A DNA stretch of 64,000 nt from Alistipes provencensis (GCF_900083545.1 NZ_LT559262.1:434001-498000); one strand, 5' to 3'; positions 25,220 to 35,113 are shown, counted from the stretch's first letter. Program-made: numbers and translations. The notes: generated by a model not told the origin, from the sequence alone.

Positions 25220-27112
25220 TTAGCAGATTAAAAGTATCAGGATCGTAAGGCCCAGCGCACCGCCGAGGAACCAGATGCAGTAACGCTGCACACTGCCGCT
25301 CTGCATGTCGCGGATAAGGCAGGCGACGCCGTGCGTGCCCCGGGCCAGAAGGTCCATGAAACCGTCGACCACATGGCGGTCGAACCACGCGATAGGCGTC
25401 GAGATGCAGGCGAAGATCACCCGGTGGGTGATGAACTGGTAGACCTCGTCGATATAGAAACGACGGTAAGCCGCCCGGTGCAGTCCGCTGAACGTCGCGG
25501 CGAGTTTGTCGGCCACGGGCTGCCGGTCGCGGGCGTACATCCACGTCGCCAGCGCGATGGCCGCGGCGGCCACGCAAAGGCTGACGGCGGCGACGCCCGT
25601 GTCGATATGGATCGTGTAGGCCGCGCCGTCGCTCGAAACGAACTTCCCGAAGGGGATGAATCCGGCCACGCAGGTCACCACAGCGAGGAACACGAGCGGC
25701 AGGGTCATCGTCAGCGGAGCTTCGTGCGGCGTGTGCGCGGCATGGAGTTCGCGGTTCTCCGTGCCCCAGAAAATGCCGTAGTAGAGGCGGAACATGTAGA
25801 ACGCCGTGAGGCCCGCGATGACGGTCATCACCCACCCCATTACGGGTGAGAAGGCGAAGCAGGCGGTCAGTATCTCATCTTTGGAGAAAAATCCGCTCAG
25901 GGGCCAGATGCCCGCGATGGCGAGGCACGCCACGAGGAACGTCGCATGGGTCAGCGGCATATAGCGCCGCAGTCCGCCCATGGCCGACATTTCGTTGGAG
26001 TGTACCGCATGGATGATACACCCCGCGCCGAGGAACAGCAGGGCCTTGAACATGGCGTGGGTGAAGAGGTGGAACATCGAGGCCATGTAACCCAGCCCTC
26101 CGGCGTGCGGATCGGCCGAGGTGCAGACGCCCAGCGCCACGATCATAAAACCGATCTGCGAAATGGTGCTGAACGCCAGCACGCGCTTGATGTCGCTCTG
26201 CACGCAGGCCACGACCGCCGCATAGAGCGCCGTGAAGGCCCCGATATAGGCCGTCCAGTGCAGGACTTCGGGGGCATAACCGATGAACAGCGGGAACATC
26301 CGCGCCACGAGGTAGACGCCCGCCACGACCATCGTCGCGGCATGGATCAGCGCCGACACGGGCGTCGGGCCCTCCATGGCATCGGGCAGCCAGATGTGCA
26401 GCGGGAACATGGCGCTCTTGCCCGCACCGCCGATGAACATCAGCCCCAGCGCCAGCGGGATCATCGTCCCGGCGGCCACCAGCAGGTTGGCCTCGGGCGT
26501 GAAGGAGAAGGTCCCGGCGTAGTAGCCGTAAATCAGGATGCCGATCAAGAAGCCGAGGTCGGCGAAACGCGTCACGATGAAAGCCTTCTTCGAAGCGGCC
26601 ACAGCCTCCTTTTTCGTATAGTAGAAGCCGATCAGCAGGTAGGAGCTGACGCCCACCAGCTCCCAAAAGAGGTACATCTGGAAGATGTTGGTGGCCACCA
26701 CCAGCCCCATCATGCTCATCGTGAAGAGCGAGAGGAACGCATAATAACGCTGGAAGCCCCGCTCGCCCTTCATGTAGCCCAGCGAGTAGATGTGGACCAT
26801 CAGCGAGACCGTGGAGATCACCACGAGCATCATCACCGAGATCGGGTCCAGCAGCACCCCCAGATCGATGTGCAACGCACCGCCGATGGGCAGCCACACG
26901 GTGTTCCAAGGGATCAGCGTCGGGAACACGCCCGCGGCGTCTCGTCCGGCCGAGAAGTATTCGAAAGCCGTGTAATAGCTCAGCAGCGCCACCACGGCCA
27001 GCACGGCCGTACCGAAGAGGCCCGCCACGACGGGGCGCATCTTCATCCCCGCGAGCCCCAGTACGAGGAAGCTCACGAAAGGCAGTAAAAGTATCAGAAT
27101 CGTATATTCCAT
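25220..27112 (-). CDS. nuoL: NADH-quinone oxidoreductase subunit L
   Basis: The 630-residue protein is the largest antiporter-like subunit. It shows FWELVGVSSYLLIGFYYTK near 150, SAMFPLHIWLPDAMEGPTPVSALIHAATMV near 233-262 and VLAFSTISQIGFMIVALG near 310. The C-terminal lateral helix region and final TM helix (ILGGALGLTILILLIC-like end) are present, so the length is full. It is 13 bases after nuoK. Confidence 0.96.
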   Translation of the reverse strand: MEYTILILLLPFVSFLVLGLAGMKMRPVVAGLFGTAVLAVVALLSYYTAFEYFSAGRDAAGVFPTLIPWNTVWLPIGGALHIDLGVLLDPISVMMLVVISTVSLMVHIYSLGYMKGERGFQRYYAFLSLFTMSMMGLVVATNIFQMYLFWELVGVSSYLLIGFYYTKKEAVAASKKAFIVTRFADLGFLIGILIYGYYAGTFSFTPEANLLVAAGTMIPLALGLMFIGGAGKSAMFPLHIWLPDAMEGPTPVSALIHAATMVVAGVYLVARMFPLFIGYAPEVLHWTAYIGAFTALYAAVVACVQSDIKRVLAFSTISQIGFMIVALGVCTSADPHAGGLGYMASMFHLFTHAMFKALLFLGAGCIIHAVHSNEMSAMGGLRRYMPLTHATFLVACLAIAGIWPLSGFFSKDEILTACFAFSPVMGWVMTVIAGLTAFYMFRLYYGIFWGTENRELHAAHTPHEAPLTMTLPLVFLAVVTCVAGFIPFGKFVSSDGAAYTIHIDTGVAAVSLCVAAAAIALATWMYARDRQPVADKLAATFSGLHRAAYRRFYIDEVYQFITHRVIFACISTPIAWFDRHVVDGFMDLLARGTHGVACLIRDMQSGSVQRYCIWFLGGALGLTILILLIC

Positions 27113-27125
27113 AACGGGTCGTTTG

Positions 27126-27434
27126 TTACCACTTCATCTCCCGCAGGCTCTTGGCGTCGATGTTGCGGATGTTGCGGTAGATGTTGATGATGATGGCGAT
27201 GGCCACGGCGGTCTCCGCCGCGCTGATGCCGATGGCAAAGAGCGTGAAGAAGAACCCCTCGAGCTGCTCGGGAAAGAGGAAGCGGTTGAAGACCACGAAG
27301 TTGATGTCCACCGAATTGAGGATCAGCTCCACGGAGATCAGCATCGCCAGCAGGTTGCGCCGCGTGACGAACCCGTAGATGCCCACGAACATCATGATCG
27401 TGGAGACGACGAGGTAATATTCCATTTTTATCAT
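27126..27434 (-). CDS. nuoK: NADH-quinone oxidoreductase subunit K
   Basis: The 102-residue protein has three TM helices. It carries the conserved glutamates in MLISVELILNSVDINF near 32-47 and in GISAAETAVAIAIIINIYR near 70-88, which lie on the proton path. Length is typical. It lies between nuoJ and nuoL with 12-13 base spacers. Confidence 0.95.
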   Translation of the reverse strand: MIKMEYYLVVSTIMMFVGIYGFVTRRNLLAMLISVELILNSVDINFVVFNRFLFPEQLEGFFFTLFAIGISAAETAVAIAIIINIYRNIRNIDAKSLREMKW

Positions 27435-27446
27435 AGCCGTACCTTT

Positions 27447-27956
27447 TTAACGTTTGCGTGCGATGAGGATACCCCCGACGATGCAGGCCAGCAGCAGGAT
27501 ACTGATGACCTCGAAGGGCAGGATGTAGCCGTATTTTTCCGGGCTCATCAGCGCGTGGCCGATGGTCTGCACATGCAGTTCGCCGTGCTCGAAATGCGAG
27601 GGGTTGAAGTCGTGCCGGAGCATCACCCAGAGGCAGATGCCGAGGCTCGCCAGCGTAGCGCCCAGCCCCGCGAAGAGCTTGTAGCCCTTGAGGTCCTCGG
27701 CCTTGTCGCCCTGACTCGAGGTGAGCAGGATCGAGAAGACGTAGAGTACCGTGATGCCGCCGGCGTAGATCAGCAACTGCACGGCCCCGAGGAACGAGTA
27801 GTTGAGCTGGAAATAGATGCCCGCCGTGCCGAACAGCACGAACAGCAGGTAGGTTGCGGCACGCAGGATGCGCTTGGTCGTCACGGCGAGTATCGCGCTG
27901 ACGCCGATGAACAGCGCCAAGACCGTGAATACGATGAGTTCGAGTGTGATTTCCAT
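27447..27956 (-). CDS. nuoJ: NADH-quinone oxidoreductase subunit J
   Basis: The 169-residue protein has five TM helices, with the conserved third helix GAVQLLIYAGGITVLYVFSILLTS near 57-80 that contains the pi-bulge region in other complex I structures. It is three bases after nuoI and 12 before nuoK. Confidence 0.95.
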   Translation of the reverse strand: MEITLELIVFTVLALFIGVSAILAVTTKRILRAATYLLFVLFGTAGIYFQLNYSFLGAVQLLIYAGGITVLYVFSILLTSSQGDKAEDLKGYKLFAGLGATLASLGICLWVMLRHDFNPSHFEHGELHVQTIGHALMSPEKYGYILPFEVISILLLACIVGGILIARKR

Positions 27957-27959
27957 GGC

Positions 27960-28397
27960 TTACTGTCGGTTGAGTTGTTTGACGAGTTTTTCGCGCGTGT
28001 AGACCGCATGTTCGAAATCGGTCGAGAAGCGGATGGCGCCGGTCGGACAGGCGTTGACGCACAGGTGGCAGAACATGCACGACCCCAGATCGTATTCGTA
28101 GCGCACCAGCCGTTTTTTGGTCTTGCCCGTCTCGGGATCGGTGACCGTCTCGGTCGTGAGGCGGATGGTGCCGTTTGGGCAGGCCGACTGGCAAAGCCCG
28201 CAGGCGATGCACTTGTTGCGGCCCTCGGCGTCGTGGGGCATCGTCAGCTCGCCGCAGAAGCGGTCGTACATCTTCAGCGTAGCCCGGTTCTCGGGATATT
28301 GCTCCGTGACTTTCGGGGTGAAGAACTCCGTCAGCGTGACCTTCATGCCGGTCATCAGGGTTCCCACGCCGTGAAACAGTCCTTTGATATAGCTCAT
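27960..28397 (-). CDS. nuoI: NADH-quinone oxidoreductase subunit I
   Basis: The 145-residue protein carries two [4Fe-4S] motifs, NKCIACGLCQSACPNGTI near 61-78 and GSCMFCHLCVNACPTGAI near 106-123, which hold clusters N6a and N6b. They link the input side to NuoB. The start at 28397 is two bases after the nuoH stop. Length is slightly short but within the family. Confidence 0.95.
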   Translation of the reverse strand: MSYIKGLFHGVGTLMTGMKVTLTEFFTPKVTEQYPENRATLKMYDRFCGELTMPHDAEGRNKCIACGLCQSACPNGTIRLTTETVTDPETGKTKKRLVRYEYDLGSCMFCHLCVNACPTGAIRFSTDFEHAVYTREKLVKQLNRQ

Positions 28398-28399
28398 AA

Positions 28400-29476
28400 T
28401 CAGAAATGCAGTTTAAAGACGACGACAATGACCATCAGCAGCAGGTTGGCCAGCCCGATGGGGACGAGATATTTCCATTCTAAGGTCAGGATCTGGTCGA
28501 TCCGCAGACGCGGGAACGTCCACTTGATCCACATCAGCAGCCACACCACGAAGAAAGCCTTGGCGAAGAACCAGACGAAGCCCGGAATATAATCCATCAC
28601 GGCGTTGAAGCCCTCCCAACCCGAGATGTGCAGCGGCATCCAGCCCCCGAGAAAGATGGTGGCGGCGACGCCCGCGACGATGAACAGGTTGACGAACTCG
28701 GCGACGTAGAACAGGCCGAAGTGCATGCCCGAATACTCGGTGTGATAACCCGCCGTCAATTCCGACTCGGCCTCCGGGAGGTCGAACGGTCCGCGGTTGA
28801 CCTCGGCGTTGCCGGCGATGAGGTAGATCACGAAGGCCACGAACGCCGGAATGTGACCTTTGAAGAGAAACCACCCGTCGGCCTGCCGGGCCACGATCTC
28901 GGAGAACTGCATCGTATCGGTCAGCACGATGATCGTGAGGATCGAAAGGCCGATCGAAAGCTCATACGAGATCATCTGAGCACCGCTTCGCATGGCGCCG
29001 ATGAGCGAATACTTGTTGTTGGAACTCCACCCGGCCAGCAGGATGCCGACCACGCCGATCGACGAGGCGGCCATCAGGAAGAAGACGCCCACGTTGAAGT
29101 CCAGCACCTCGAGCCCCCTGCTCACGGGCAGGCAGGCGAAAGCCAGCACCGAGGCCAGAATGACGATATAGGGCGCGAGGTTGTAGAGGAACTTGTCCGA
29201 ACGGCGGATGGTGATGATCTCCTTGGTGAGCATCTTCAGCACGTCGGCAGGAACCTGCAGCAGTCCCCAGAAACCCACGCGCACCGGGCCCAGACGGCAC
29301 TGGAAAGCCGCGCAGACCTTGCGCTCCATGAAGATCATCACGATGGCGATCACCGCATACATCAGCAGCAGGCAGACGCCGACCAGAACGCATTCGATGA
29401 AGACAGCCAGCCCGAAGGGCATCAGCGACGTCAGCAGTCCGTGGACCCAGCTTGTAATTATAGAAAAGTCGAACAT
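28400..29476 (-). CDS. nuoH: NADH-quinone oxidoreductase subunit H
   Basis: The 358-residue protein has eight TM helices. It shows MERKVCAAFQCRLGPVRVGFWGLLQ near 50-74 and a quinone-chamber loop INRGPFDLPEAESELTAGYHTEYSG near 222-246 (NRGPFDLPEAE conserved). It anchors the peripheral arm to the membrane arm. It directly follows nuoCD after 12 bases; nuoE, nuoF and nuoG, which lie here in E. coli, are absent. Confidence 0.96.
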   Translation of the reverse strand: MFDFSIITSWVHGLLTSLMPFGLAVFIECVLVGVCLLLMYAVIAIVMIFMERKVCAAFQCRLGPVRVGFWGLLQVPADVLKMLTKEIITIRRSDKFLYNLAPYIVILASVLAFACLPVSRGLEVLDFNVGVFFLMAASSIGVVGILLAGWSSNNKYSLIGAMRSGAQMISYELSIGLSILTIIVLTDTMQFSEIVARQADGWFLFKGHIPAFVAFVIYLIAGNAEVNRGPFDLPEAESELTAGYHTEYSGMHFGLFYVAEFVNLFIVAGVAATIFLGGWMPLHISGWEGFNAVMDYIPGFVWFFAKAFFVVWLLMWIKWTFPRLRIDQILTLEWKYLVPIGLANLLLMVIVVVFKLHF

Positions 29477-29488
29477 ATTGTGTCTTTT

Positions 29489-31150
29489 TTATCGGTCAAT
29501 ATCCGGAACCACATAATCCAACGTACCGCCGATGGCGATCAGGTCGGCGATCTTCGTCCCCCGGGCGATGGTCTCCAGACACGAAACGAGCGGCAGGCCC
29601 GTCGAGCGGAACTTCATGCGGTAGGGGAACTTGTCGCCCCGGCTCTCGATGAAGACCCCGAACTCGCCGCGGCTCCCCTCGACGGCGGCGTAGTAGCTGC
29701 CCTCGGGAATGCGGATCACGGGCTTCATCTTCAACTGGTACTCGCCCGCGGGGATGTTGTCGATCAACTGTTCGATGATGTTCATGCTCTGCTCGATCTC
29801 GCGCATGCGGACCATGTAGCGGGCGAAGCAGTCGCCCTCGGGGAACAACACCTCCTCGAAGTCGACCTTACCGTACATCGCATAGGGATGGCGCTTGCGC
29901 ACGTCGCAGGCCCAGCCCGAGGCGCGGCCCGTGCCGCCCGGCACGTCGCAGGCCCAGCCCGAGGCGCGGCCCGTGCCGCCCGTGGCGCCGAACGAGACGG
30001 CATCCGCACGCGTCAGCACGCCGGTGCCTTTCAGACGCTCCTGCGCGATGACGTTGCCCGTGAAGACTTCGTGGTATTCGCGCAACTTGGGACGCATATA
30101 GGCGATGAACTCCTTGGTCTTGCGCACGAAATCGGGGTGAATGTCGGCCTGCACGCCGCCGATGGTGTTGTAGGTCTGGATCAGGCGGCCGCCGGTGGTC
30201 TGCTCGAGGATGTCGAGCACCTTCTCGCGGTCGCGGAATCCGTAGAAGAAGGCCGTCAGGGCCCCCATGTCCATGCAGAGACAGGCGAAGAACAGCAGGT
30301 GCGAATCGATGCGCTGCAACTCGTCCATGATCGTGCGGATGTACTGCACGCGTTCGGAAACCTCCACACCCAGCCCCTTTTCGATGCACATGCACAGCGC
30401 ATGGCGGTTCTGCGCCGCCCCGAGGTAGTCGAGACGGTCCGTCAGGGCCAGCGTCTGGGGATAGGTCAGCTCCTCGCACATCTTCTCGATGCCGCGGTGG
30501 ATGTAGCCGCAGTGCACGTCGAGTTTCTTGATGATCTCACCCTCGAGCGACACGCGGAAACGCAGCACACCGTGCGTCGCCGGGTGCTGGGGACCGACGT
30601 TGATGACGTACTCGTCCTCCTCGAAAAGCACGTTGCGCTTGCGGATATAGCTGCCGTCGGATTGCAGTTCGTAGGTCGGCGAGCTGTCCTTCGACACCTC
30701 GTTACTCATGCGCAGGGGGTTCTGCTCCGGGTCGTAATCCTTGCGCAGGGGATATCCCACCCAGTCGTCGCGCAGGAACAGGCGCCGCATGTCGGGGTGG
30801 TTCAGGAACCGGACCCCGAAGTAGTCGAACACCTCGCGTTCGTTCAGTTCGGCGGCCTTCCACAGGTCGCACACCGAGGGCAGCACCGGACGCCCGCGCT
30901 CCTCCGTCAGCGTCCGCAGCACGACGTTCTCACCCGTCGCGGTCGCCTCGAGGTGGTAGACCACGCCGAAGCCCGCCTCGCCCCAGTCCATGCCCGTGAG
31001 ACTGCGCAGGAAATCGAATCCGTCGGCCCGCAGACGCTCAGCCAGATCGTGAAAGCCGTCCGCCGGGACGGTGAACATCCCGTCGCCGCCTTCGGTCCAT
31101 ACGGCGCGGGGCTCCCATGCCGTAATCTTGTCTATGAGGTTGCTATTCAT
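29489..31150 (-). CDS. nuoCD: NADH-quinone oxidoreductase fused subunits C and D, with a 14-residue tandem duplication
   Basis: The fusion is 553 residues from the ATG at 31150, preceded by GGAG and overlapping the nuoB stop by eight bases. NuoC covers about 1-135 ([23 protein letters not shown]). NuoD covers about 165-553 ([22 protein letters not shown] with the quinone-site histidines, [29 protein letters not shown]). Near residue 390 the segment [13 protein letters not shown] occurs twice in a row, from a perfect 42-base tandem repeat. Family members have one copy (RASGxxxDLR followed by Y). The inserted loop lies in a conserved part of the subunit near the quinone chamber, so function may be altered, or the repeat may be an assembly artefact. 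Confidence 0.93.
   Translation of the reverse strand: MNSNLIDKITAWEPRAVWTEGGDGMFTVPADGFHDLAERLRADGFDFLRSLTGMDWGEAGFGVVYHLEATATGENVVLRTLTEERGRPVLPSVCDLWKAAELNEREVFDYFGVRFLNHPDMRRLFLRDDWVGYPLRKDYDPEQNPLRMSNEVSKDSSPTYELQSDGSYIRKRNVLFEEDEYVINVGPQHPATHGVLRFRVSLEGEIIKKLDVHCGYIHRGIEKMCEELTYPQTLALTDRLDYLGAAQNRHALCMCIEKGLGVEVSERVQYIRTIMDELQRIDSHLLFFACLCMDMGALTAFFYGFRDREKVLDILEQTTGGRLIQTYNTIGGVQADIHPDFVRKTKEFIAYMRPKLREYHEVFTGNVIAQERLKGTGVLTRADAVSFGATGGTGRASGWACDVPGGTGRASGWACDVRKRHPYAMYGKVDFEEVLFPEGDCFARYMVRMREIEQSMNIIEQLIDNIPAGEYQLKMKPVIRIPEGSYYAAVEGSRGEFGVFIESRGDKFPYRMKFRSTGLPLVSCLETIARGTKIADLIAIGGTLDYVVPDIDR
29899..29982. repeat. Perfect 2 x 42-bp tandem repeat inside nuoCD
   Basis: Bases 29899-29940 and 29941-29982 are identical, starting GCACGTCGCAGG. 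The unit is a multiple of three, so the frame is kept and 14 residues are inserted. Confidence 0.95.
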
Positions 31151-31799
31151 GCTTTTCTTCTCCTTCCACATTCAGTTCGTTCCCTTCGGCCGTCAGGTCG
31201 CGCCGGAGCAGTTCTTCGTACTCCTCCCGGCCCACCTGCCGGTTCACGCCGCCGAAGAACTTCTGCACCTTCACCTTGCGCTGGAGCTGCATCAGTCCGT
31301 AGAGCATCGCCTCGGGGCGCGGCGGGCACCCGGGGATGTAGACGTCGACGGGCAGGACCTTGTCCACGCCGTCGACCACATGGTACGACCGCTTGAACGG
31401 ACCGCCGCTGATGGCGCAGCCGCCCACGGCGATCACATATTTGGGATCGGCCATCTGGTCGTAAAGACGCTTGAGCACCGGGGCCATCTTATGGGTGATG
31501 GTTCCGGCGACCATGATGAAGTCGGCCTGCCGCGGGGAGGCGCGGGCTACTTCGAACCCGAACCGGGCAAAGTCGTAGCGCGCGGCGCCGACGGCCATGA
31601 ACTCGATGCCGCAGCAGCTCGTGGCGAACGTCAGGGGCCAGAGGCTGTTGCTGCGGCCCCACTCGATCAGCTCGTCCAGACAACCCACCATGACGTTGGT
31701 GCCGCTCTCGCGCAGCTCGGCGATCATCCGTTCGATGTACTCGTTGTCGTTGAAGTCCTCGTACTTCATCGACTTGATTTTCGGTCTTTTTATTTCCAT
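31143..31799 (-). CDS. nuoB: NADH-quinone oxidoreductase subunit B
   Basis: The protein is 218 residues from the ATG at 31799, preceded by AAAGGAG and overlapping the nuoA stop by ten bases. Cluster N2 ligands are visible: the tandem cysteines in [12 protein letters not shown] near 60, VGGCAISGG near 127 and [12 protein letters not shown] near 157. The frame stays open further upstream, but that part is a shadow of nuoA. A charged tail after residue 190 ([14 protein letters not shown]) is longer than in E. coli. Confidence 0.95.
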   Translation of the reverse strand: MEIKRPKIKSMKYEDFNDNEYIERMIAELRESGTNVMVGCLDELIEWGRSNSLWPLTFATSCCGIEFMAVGAARYDFARFGFEVARASPRQADFIMVAGTITHKMAPVLKRLYDQMADPKYVIAVGGCAISGGPFKRSYHVVDGVDKVLPVDVYIPGCPPRPEAMLYGLMQLQRKVKVQKFFGGVNRQVGREEYEELLRRDLTAEGNELNVEGEEKHE

Positions 31800-32140
31800 T
31801 CCAAAGCTCCTTTCCGCCATGCATAGGCAAGGCCCAGAATCAGTACCAGCAGGAAAAAGAGGATGCTCACCAGTCCGTAGACACCCAGATCCTGCACGAC
31901 CACGGCCCACGAGAAGAGAAACACCGTCTCGACGTCGAACATCAGGAAGAGGATGGCGAAGAGGTAGTAACCCACCTTGAACTGCATCCACGAGCGGCCG
32001 CGCGTCGGGATGCCGCATTCGTAGGCTTCGCCCTTCTGGGGGTTGTACGAACGCGGCGAAATGGCGCGGGCGATACCCAGCGCGACTGCGACCAGCGCAA
32101 TGGCCGTAAGGATGACGACCACCAACAGCGTAAAATACAT
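31790..32140 (-). CDS. nuoA: NADH-quinone oxidoreductase subunit A
   Basis: The 116-residue protein has three TM helices and the conserved loop [16 protein letters not shown] near 33-48 with the Cys, then [15 protein letters not shown] near 66-80. It is the first gene of the ten-gene nuo operon, all on the minus strand with 2-13 base gaps or overlaps. A weak -7-like TATGTTTC lies at 32213-32206 and a small GC hairpin at about 32192-32210 lies in the leader. Confidence 0.95.
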   Translation of the reverse strand: MYFTLLVVVILTAIALVAVALGIARAISPRSYNPQKGEAYECGIPTRGRSWMQFKVGYYLFAILFLMFDVETVFLFSWAVVVQDLGVYGLVSILFFLLVLILGLAYAWRKGALEWK

Positions 32141-32234
32141 ATGCGATTGTTTTACGAATTATATTCGGCGCATGAAAACGCCACAAATCCGGGAAGACGA
32201 CTCCCGGAGAAACATAACTGAAAAAGGGAAAGGG

Positions 32235-32594
32235 CTAAATCCGGATGCGCTCCAGCGAGTAGACGTAATAATCCACGGGATCGGCATGCAGGACCCGCGA
32301 ACGGGTGCGCATCACCACGCCGGCGTCGTAAGCCGCAGCGGCAGCCGTGCGGGAGTCGCCGAGCAGACGGACGACAGCTTTGTGGTCCGTCGGCGCGACG
32401 GGGGCCTCGATCGAGGCGCTGCACGAACAGAGGGCGACGGAGAAATAGTTGCGGACGGCTGCCGGGGGACACGCCGTCACCGTCTCGTCGAGCGAAGGCT
32501 GTACGCCTCCCGCGTCCTGAAACGAGGTGTCTCCAAGATTTCCCGCCAAAGCAAAGAGCAGCAGGATCAACATATATCGAAGTCTCTCCAACAT
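32235..32594 (-). CDS. Small hypothetical exported protein
   Basis: The 119-residue product has an N-terminal hydrophobic segment (YMLILLLFALAGNLG) that looks like a signal peptide. The remainder is short, Ala- and Val-rich, with CPPAAVRNYFSVALCSCSA near 42-60 holding three cysteines. No family is recognised. A TATCTTCG element at 32629-32622 may be its promoter. It lies 94 bases upstream of nuoA on the same strand, so read-through into nuo is possible. Confidence 0.55.
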   Translation of the reverse strand: MLERLRYMLILLLFALAGNLGDTSFQDAGGVQPSLDETVTACPPAAVRNYFSVALCSCSASIEAPVAPTDHKAVVRLLGDSRTAAAAAYDAGVVMRTRSRVLHADPVDYYVYSLERIRI

Positions 32595-32716
32595 TCCGTT
32601 CGAATCGCAGTTTCTGCGGTGCGAAGATACGGTCTTTTACGCAGAAAAGCACATTGGCGAACCAAAAAAATAACAAAAAGGCGAATTTTGATTACAAATT
32701 CGCCATTCCGGACACG

Positions 32717-32749
32717 AAAAAAAGCCGCCTCCCGGAAACGGGAAGCGGC
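32717..32749 (-). terminator. Terminator of the superoxide dismutase gene
   Basis: Arms 32724-32734 and 32739-32749 pair at 10 of 11 positions with a 4-base loop. Seven T's follow on the minus strand. It lies 24 bases after the sod stop. Confidence 0.85.
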
Positions 32750-32772
32750 AGCGGTACAGGGTGCCCGGAGGG

Positions 32773-33384
32773 CTATTTTTGGGCGTAACGCTCCTCCACG
32801 ACACGCCAGTCGACGATGTCCCACAGCGCGGCGACGGCGTCGGCGCGGCGGTTGCGGTAGTCGATGTAGTAGGCGTGTTCCCAGACGTCGATCGCCAGCA
32901 GCGGCTTCAGACCCCGGCACATCGGATTGCCGGCATTCGGTTCGGCGACGACGACCAGTTTACCGTCCCCGTCCTCGGCCAACCACACCCAGCCCGAACC
33001 GAACAGCCCGGCGGCGGTCTGTCCCATTTGTGTCTTCAGCCCGTCGAACGAGCCGAAACTGCGGTTGACGGCCTCGAGCAACTTGCCCGAAGGCGCTTTC
33101 TGCGGCTTCGGGGAGAGTCCTTCGAAGAAAAACTCGTGGTTCCAAGCCTGCGCGGCGTTGTTGAAGATCGCGCCGTCGGCCGAGAGGATGATGTCCTCGA
33201 GCGGCTGTGCGGCAAAGGGCGTGTCGAGGATCAGCTCGTTGAGCTTGGCGACATAGCCCGCATAGTGCTTGTCGTGGTGGTAGTGCATCGTCTCGCCGGA
33301 GATCGCCGGTTCGAGCGCATCGTATGCGTAGGGCAGGTCCTGCGGCGTGAAGCGCGGTTCGGCTGCGGTATCGTTCGTTGCCAT
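32773..33384 (-). CDS. sodB: Superoxide dismutase (Fe/Mn family)
   Basis: The protein is 203 residues from the ATG at 33384 (MATNDTAAEPRF). A further in-frame ATG 39 bases upstream would add MTQFITLFVIPLI, which is too short and uncharged for a good signal peptide, so I prefer the inner start. Metal ligands are visible: His in HYHHDKHYAGYV near 33, His in AWNHEFFF near 80, and Asp/His in LLAIDVWEHAYYIDY near 165-171. It protects an oxygen-sensitive cell and lies next to rubredoxin, another oxidative-stress protein. Confidence 0.92.
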   Translation of the reverse strand: MATNDTAAEPRFTPQDLPYAYDALEPAISGETMHYHHDKHYAGYVAKLNELILDTPFAAQPLEDIILSADGAIFNNAAQAWNHEFFFEGLSPKPQKAPSGKLLEAVNRSFGSFDGLKTQMGQTAAGLFGSGWVWLAEDGDGKLVVVAEPNAGNPMCRGLKPLLAIDVWEHAYYIDYRNRRADAVAALWDIVDWRVVEERYAQK

Positions 33385-33435
33385 AATCAAAGGAATTACG
33401 AATAAGGTGATAAATTGAGTCATATACAGCTATTT

Positions 33436-33603
33436 TTAGGGTTCTTCATCGGCTTCGAAAGCCCATTTGCCTTTGCCGCAGACGGGGCACACCCAGTCGT
33501 CGGGCAGCGCATCGAACGGCGTGTTCCGGCCCACATTGTGCTCCGGGTCGCCCAGCACGGGATCGTAGATGTATTTGCAGCAGGTGCAACGGTATTTTTG
33601 CAT
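33436..33603 (-). CDS. Rubredoxin
   Basis: The 55-residue protein from the ATG at 33603 has both iron-binding knuckles, [12 protein letters not shown] near 4-15 and [15 protein letters not shown] near 36-50, and the usual aromatic residues. It is a small electron carrier, commonly linked to peroxide or superoxide reduction. It lies 51 bases upstream of sod on the same strand, so the two may be co-transcribed. The frame is open further upstream but has no domain there. Confidence 0.95.
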   Translation of the reverse strand: MQKYRCTCCKYIYDPVLGDPEHNVGRNTPFDALPDDWVCPVCGKGKWAFEADEEP

Positions 33604-33677
33604 GGTATCCGAAATATCAATTCGACATTTTTTCGAACAAATAGAGTGCCCGCTTTCACAAAAATACAAAATTTTTG

Positions 33678-33685
33678 TATTTTTG
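33678..33685 (+). promoter_or_regulatory. -7 element of tnaA
   Basis: TATTTTTG fits TAnnTTTG, 42 bases before the ATG at 33728. A TTTC at 33654-33657 is at the -33 distance. No leader peptide with Trp codons, as in E. coli tnaC, is visible in this short leader. Confidence 0.6.
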
Positions 33686-33727
33686 GTAAAAATACCTACC
33701 GAATCGCAACCTAAAACCCACCCTGCA

Positions 33728-35107
33728 ATGACACTTCCATACGCCGAACCGTACAAAATCAAGATGACCGAGGCCATCCGCACCTCCACGCGCGAGGAGC
33801 GCGAAGCTTGGATTCGCGAAGCCCGCTACAACCTCTTCAAGCTGCGCGCGGACGAGGTGACGATCGACCTGCTGACCGACTCGGGCACGGGCTCGATGTC
33901 CGACCGCCAGTGGGCCGCGATGATGACCGGCGACGAGAGCTACGCCGGAGCGTCGTCCTATTTCCGGCTCCGGGAAACCGTCACGACGCTCTTCGGAATG
34001 CCGTGGTTCCTGCCCACGCACCAAGGGCGCGCCGCCGAGAACGTCATTTTCTCGGCGCTGCTCAAAGCGGGCGACATCGTCCCGGGCAACTCGCACTTCG
34101 ACACCACGAAGGGCCACATCGAGTTCCGCCGCTGCCACGCCGTGGACTGCACGATCGACGCCGCGGCCGACACCCAGCTCGAACTGCCGTTCAAGGGCGA
34201 GATGGACCTCTCCAAACTCGAAGCCGTGCTGCGCGAAAATCCGCGCGAAAAGGTACCCTGCGTGGTGCTGACCGTCACCAACAACACCGCCGGGGGCCAG
34301 CCCGTATCGATGCGCAACATCCGCGAAACGGCCGAACTGTGCCGCCGCTACGGGGTGCCCCTGCTGATGGACTCGGCGCGCTTCGCCGAAAACGCCTACT
34401 TCATCAAGACCCGCGAGGAGGGTTACGCTTCGAAGACGATCAAGGAGATCGTGCACGAGATGTTCACCTATGCCGACATCATGACCATCTCGGCCAAGAA
34501 GGACGGCGTCATGAACATGGGCGGCTTCGTGGCGATGCGCTCCGAAGAGCTCTACAAGCAGACCATGTCGTTCAGCATCCTATTCGAAGGCTACGTCACT
34601 TACGGCGGCATGTCGGGGCGCGACATGGACGCGCTGGCCGTGGGACTCGACGAGAATACGGAGTTCGAACAGCTCGACGCCCGCATCCGGCAGGTGAAGC
34701 TGCTGGGCGACCTGCTGGACGAATACGGCGTACCCTACCAGCGGCCGGCCGGCGGACACGCCATCTTCGTCGACGCCAAAAAAGTGCTGCCGAATCTCCC
34801 CAAAGAGCAGTTCATCGCCCAGACGCTGGCCGTGGAACTCTATCTCGAGGCGGGCATCCGCGGCGTGGAGATCGGCTCGATTCTCGCCGACCGCGACCCC
34901 GACACCCACGAGAACCGTTACCCCGCGCTCGAACTGCTGCGGCTGGCCATTCCCCGCCGGGTCTACACCGACAACCACATCCGCGTGATCGCCGCCGCCT
35001 GCCGCAACATCTACGAGCGCCGTGCGGAGATCACCACGGGTTACCGCATCACCTTCGAGGCGCCGATCCTGCGCCATTTCACCGTCGAACTCGATAAAAT
35101 CCGATAA
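33728..35107 (+). CDS. tnaA: Tryptophanase (tryptophan indole-lyase)
   Basis: The protein is 459 residues from the ATG at 33728. It is PLP-dependent and splits tryptophan into indole, pyruvate and ammonia. Visible marks are [14 protein letters not shown] near 42, the [10 protein letters not shown] phosphate-binding loop near 97, [11 protein letters not shown] near 218 and the PLP lysine in [12 protein letters not shown] near 260. Tyrosine phenol-lyase has a substrate arginine (MERG) where this protein has VEIGS, and FFT where this one has LRHFT. Both differences favour tryptophanase. It is followed after six bases by the acetylesterase gene. Confidence 0.92.
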   Translation: MTLPYAEPYKIKMTEAIRTSTREEREAWIREARYNLFKLRADEVTIDLLTDSGTGSMSDRQWAAMMTGDESYAGASSYFRLRETVTTLFGMPWFLPTHQGRAAENVIFSALLKAGDIVPGNSHFDTTKGHIEFRRCHAVDCTIDAAADTQLELPFKGEMDLSKLEAVLRENPREKVPCVVLTVTNNTAGGQPVSMRNIRETAELCRRYGVPLLMDSARFAENAYFIKTREEGYASKTIKEIVHEMFTYADIMTISAKKDGVMNMGGFVAMRSEELYKQTMSFSILFEGYVTYGGMSGRDMDALAVGLDENTEFEQLDARIRQVKLLGDLLDEYGVPYQRPAGGHAIFVDAKKVLPNLPKEQFIAQTLAVELYLEAGIRGVEIGSILADRDPDTHENRYPALELLRLAIPRRVYTDNHIRVIAAACRNIYERRAEITTGYRITFEAPILRHFTVELDKIR

Positions 35108-35113
35108 CGAATC

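Noticed and set aside
33385..33423. An N-terminal extension of superoxide dismutase as a signal peptide
   Set aside because: The 13 residues lack a positive charge and a cleavage site; the inner ATG gives the normal cytoplasmic length.
33728..35107. Tyrosine phenol-lyase as the identity of the PLP enzyme
   Set aside because: The substrate-arginine motif (MERG) of that enzyme is replaced by VEIGS, and LRHFT matches tryptophanase.
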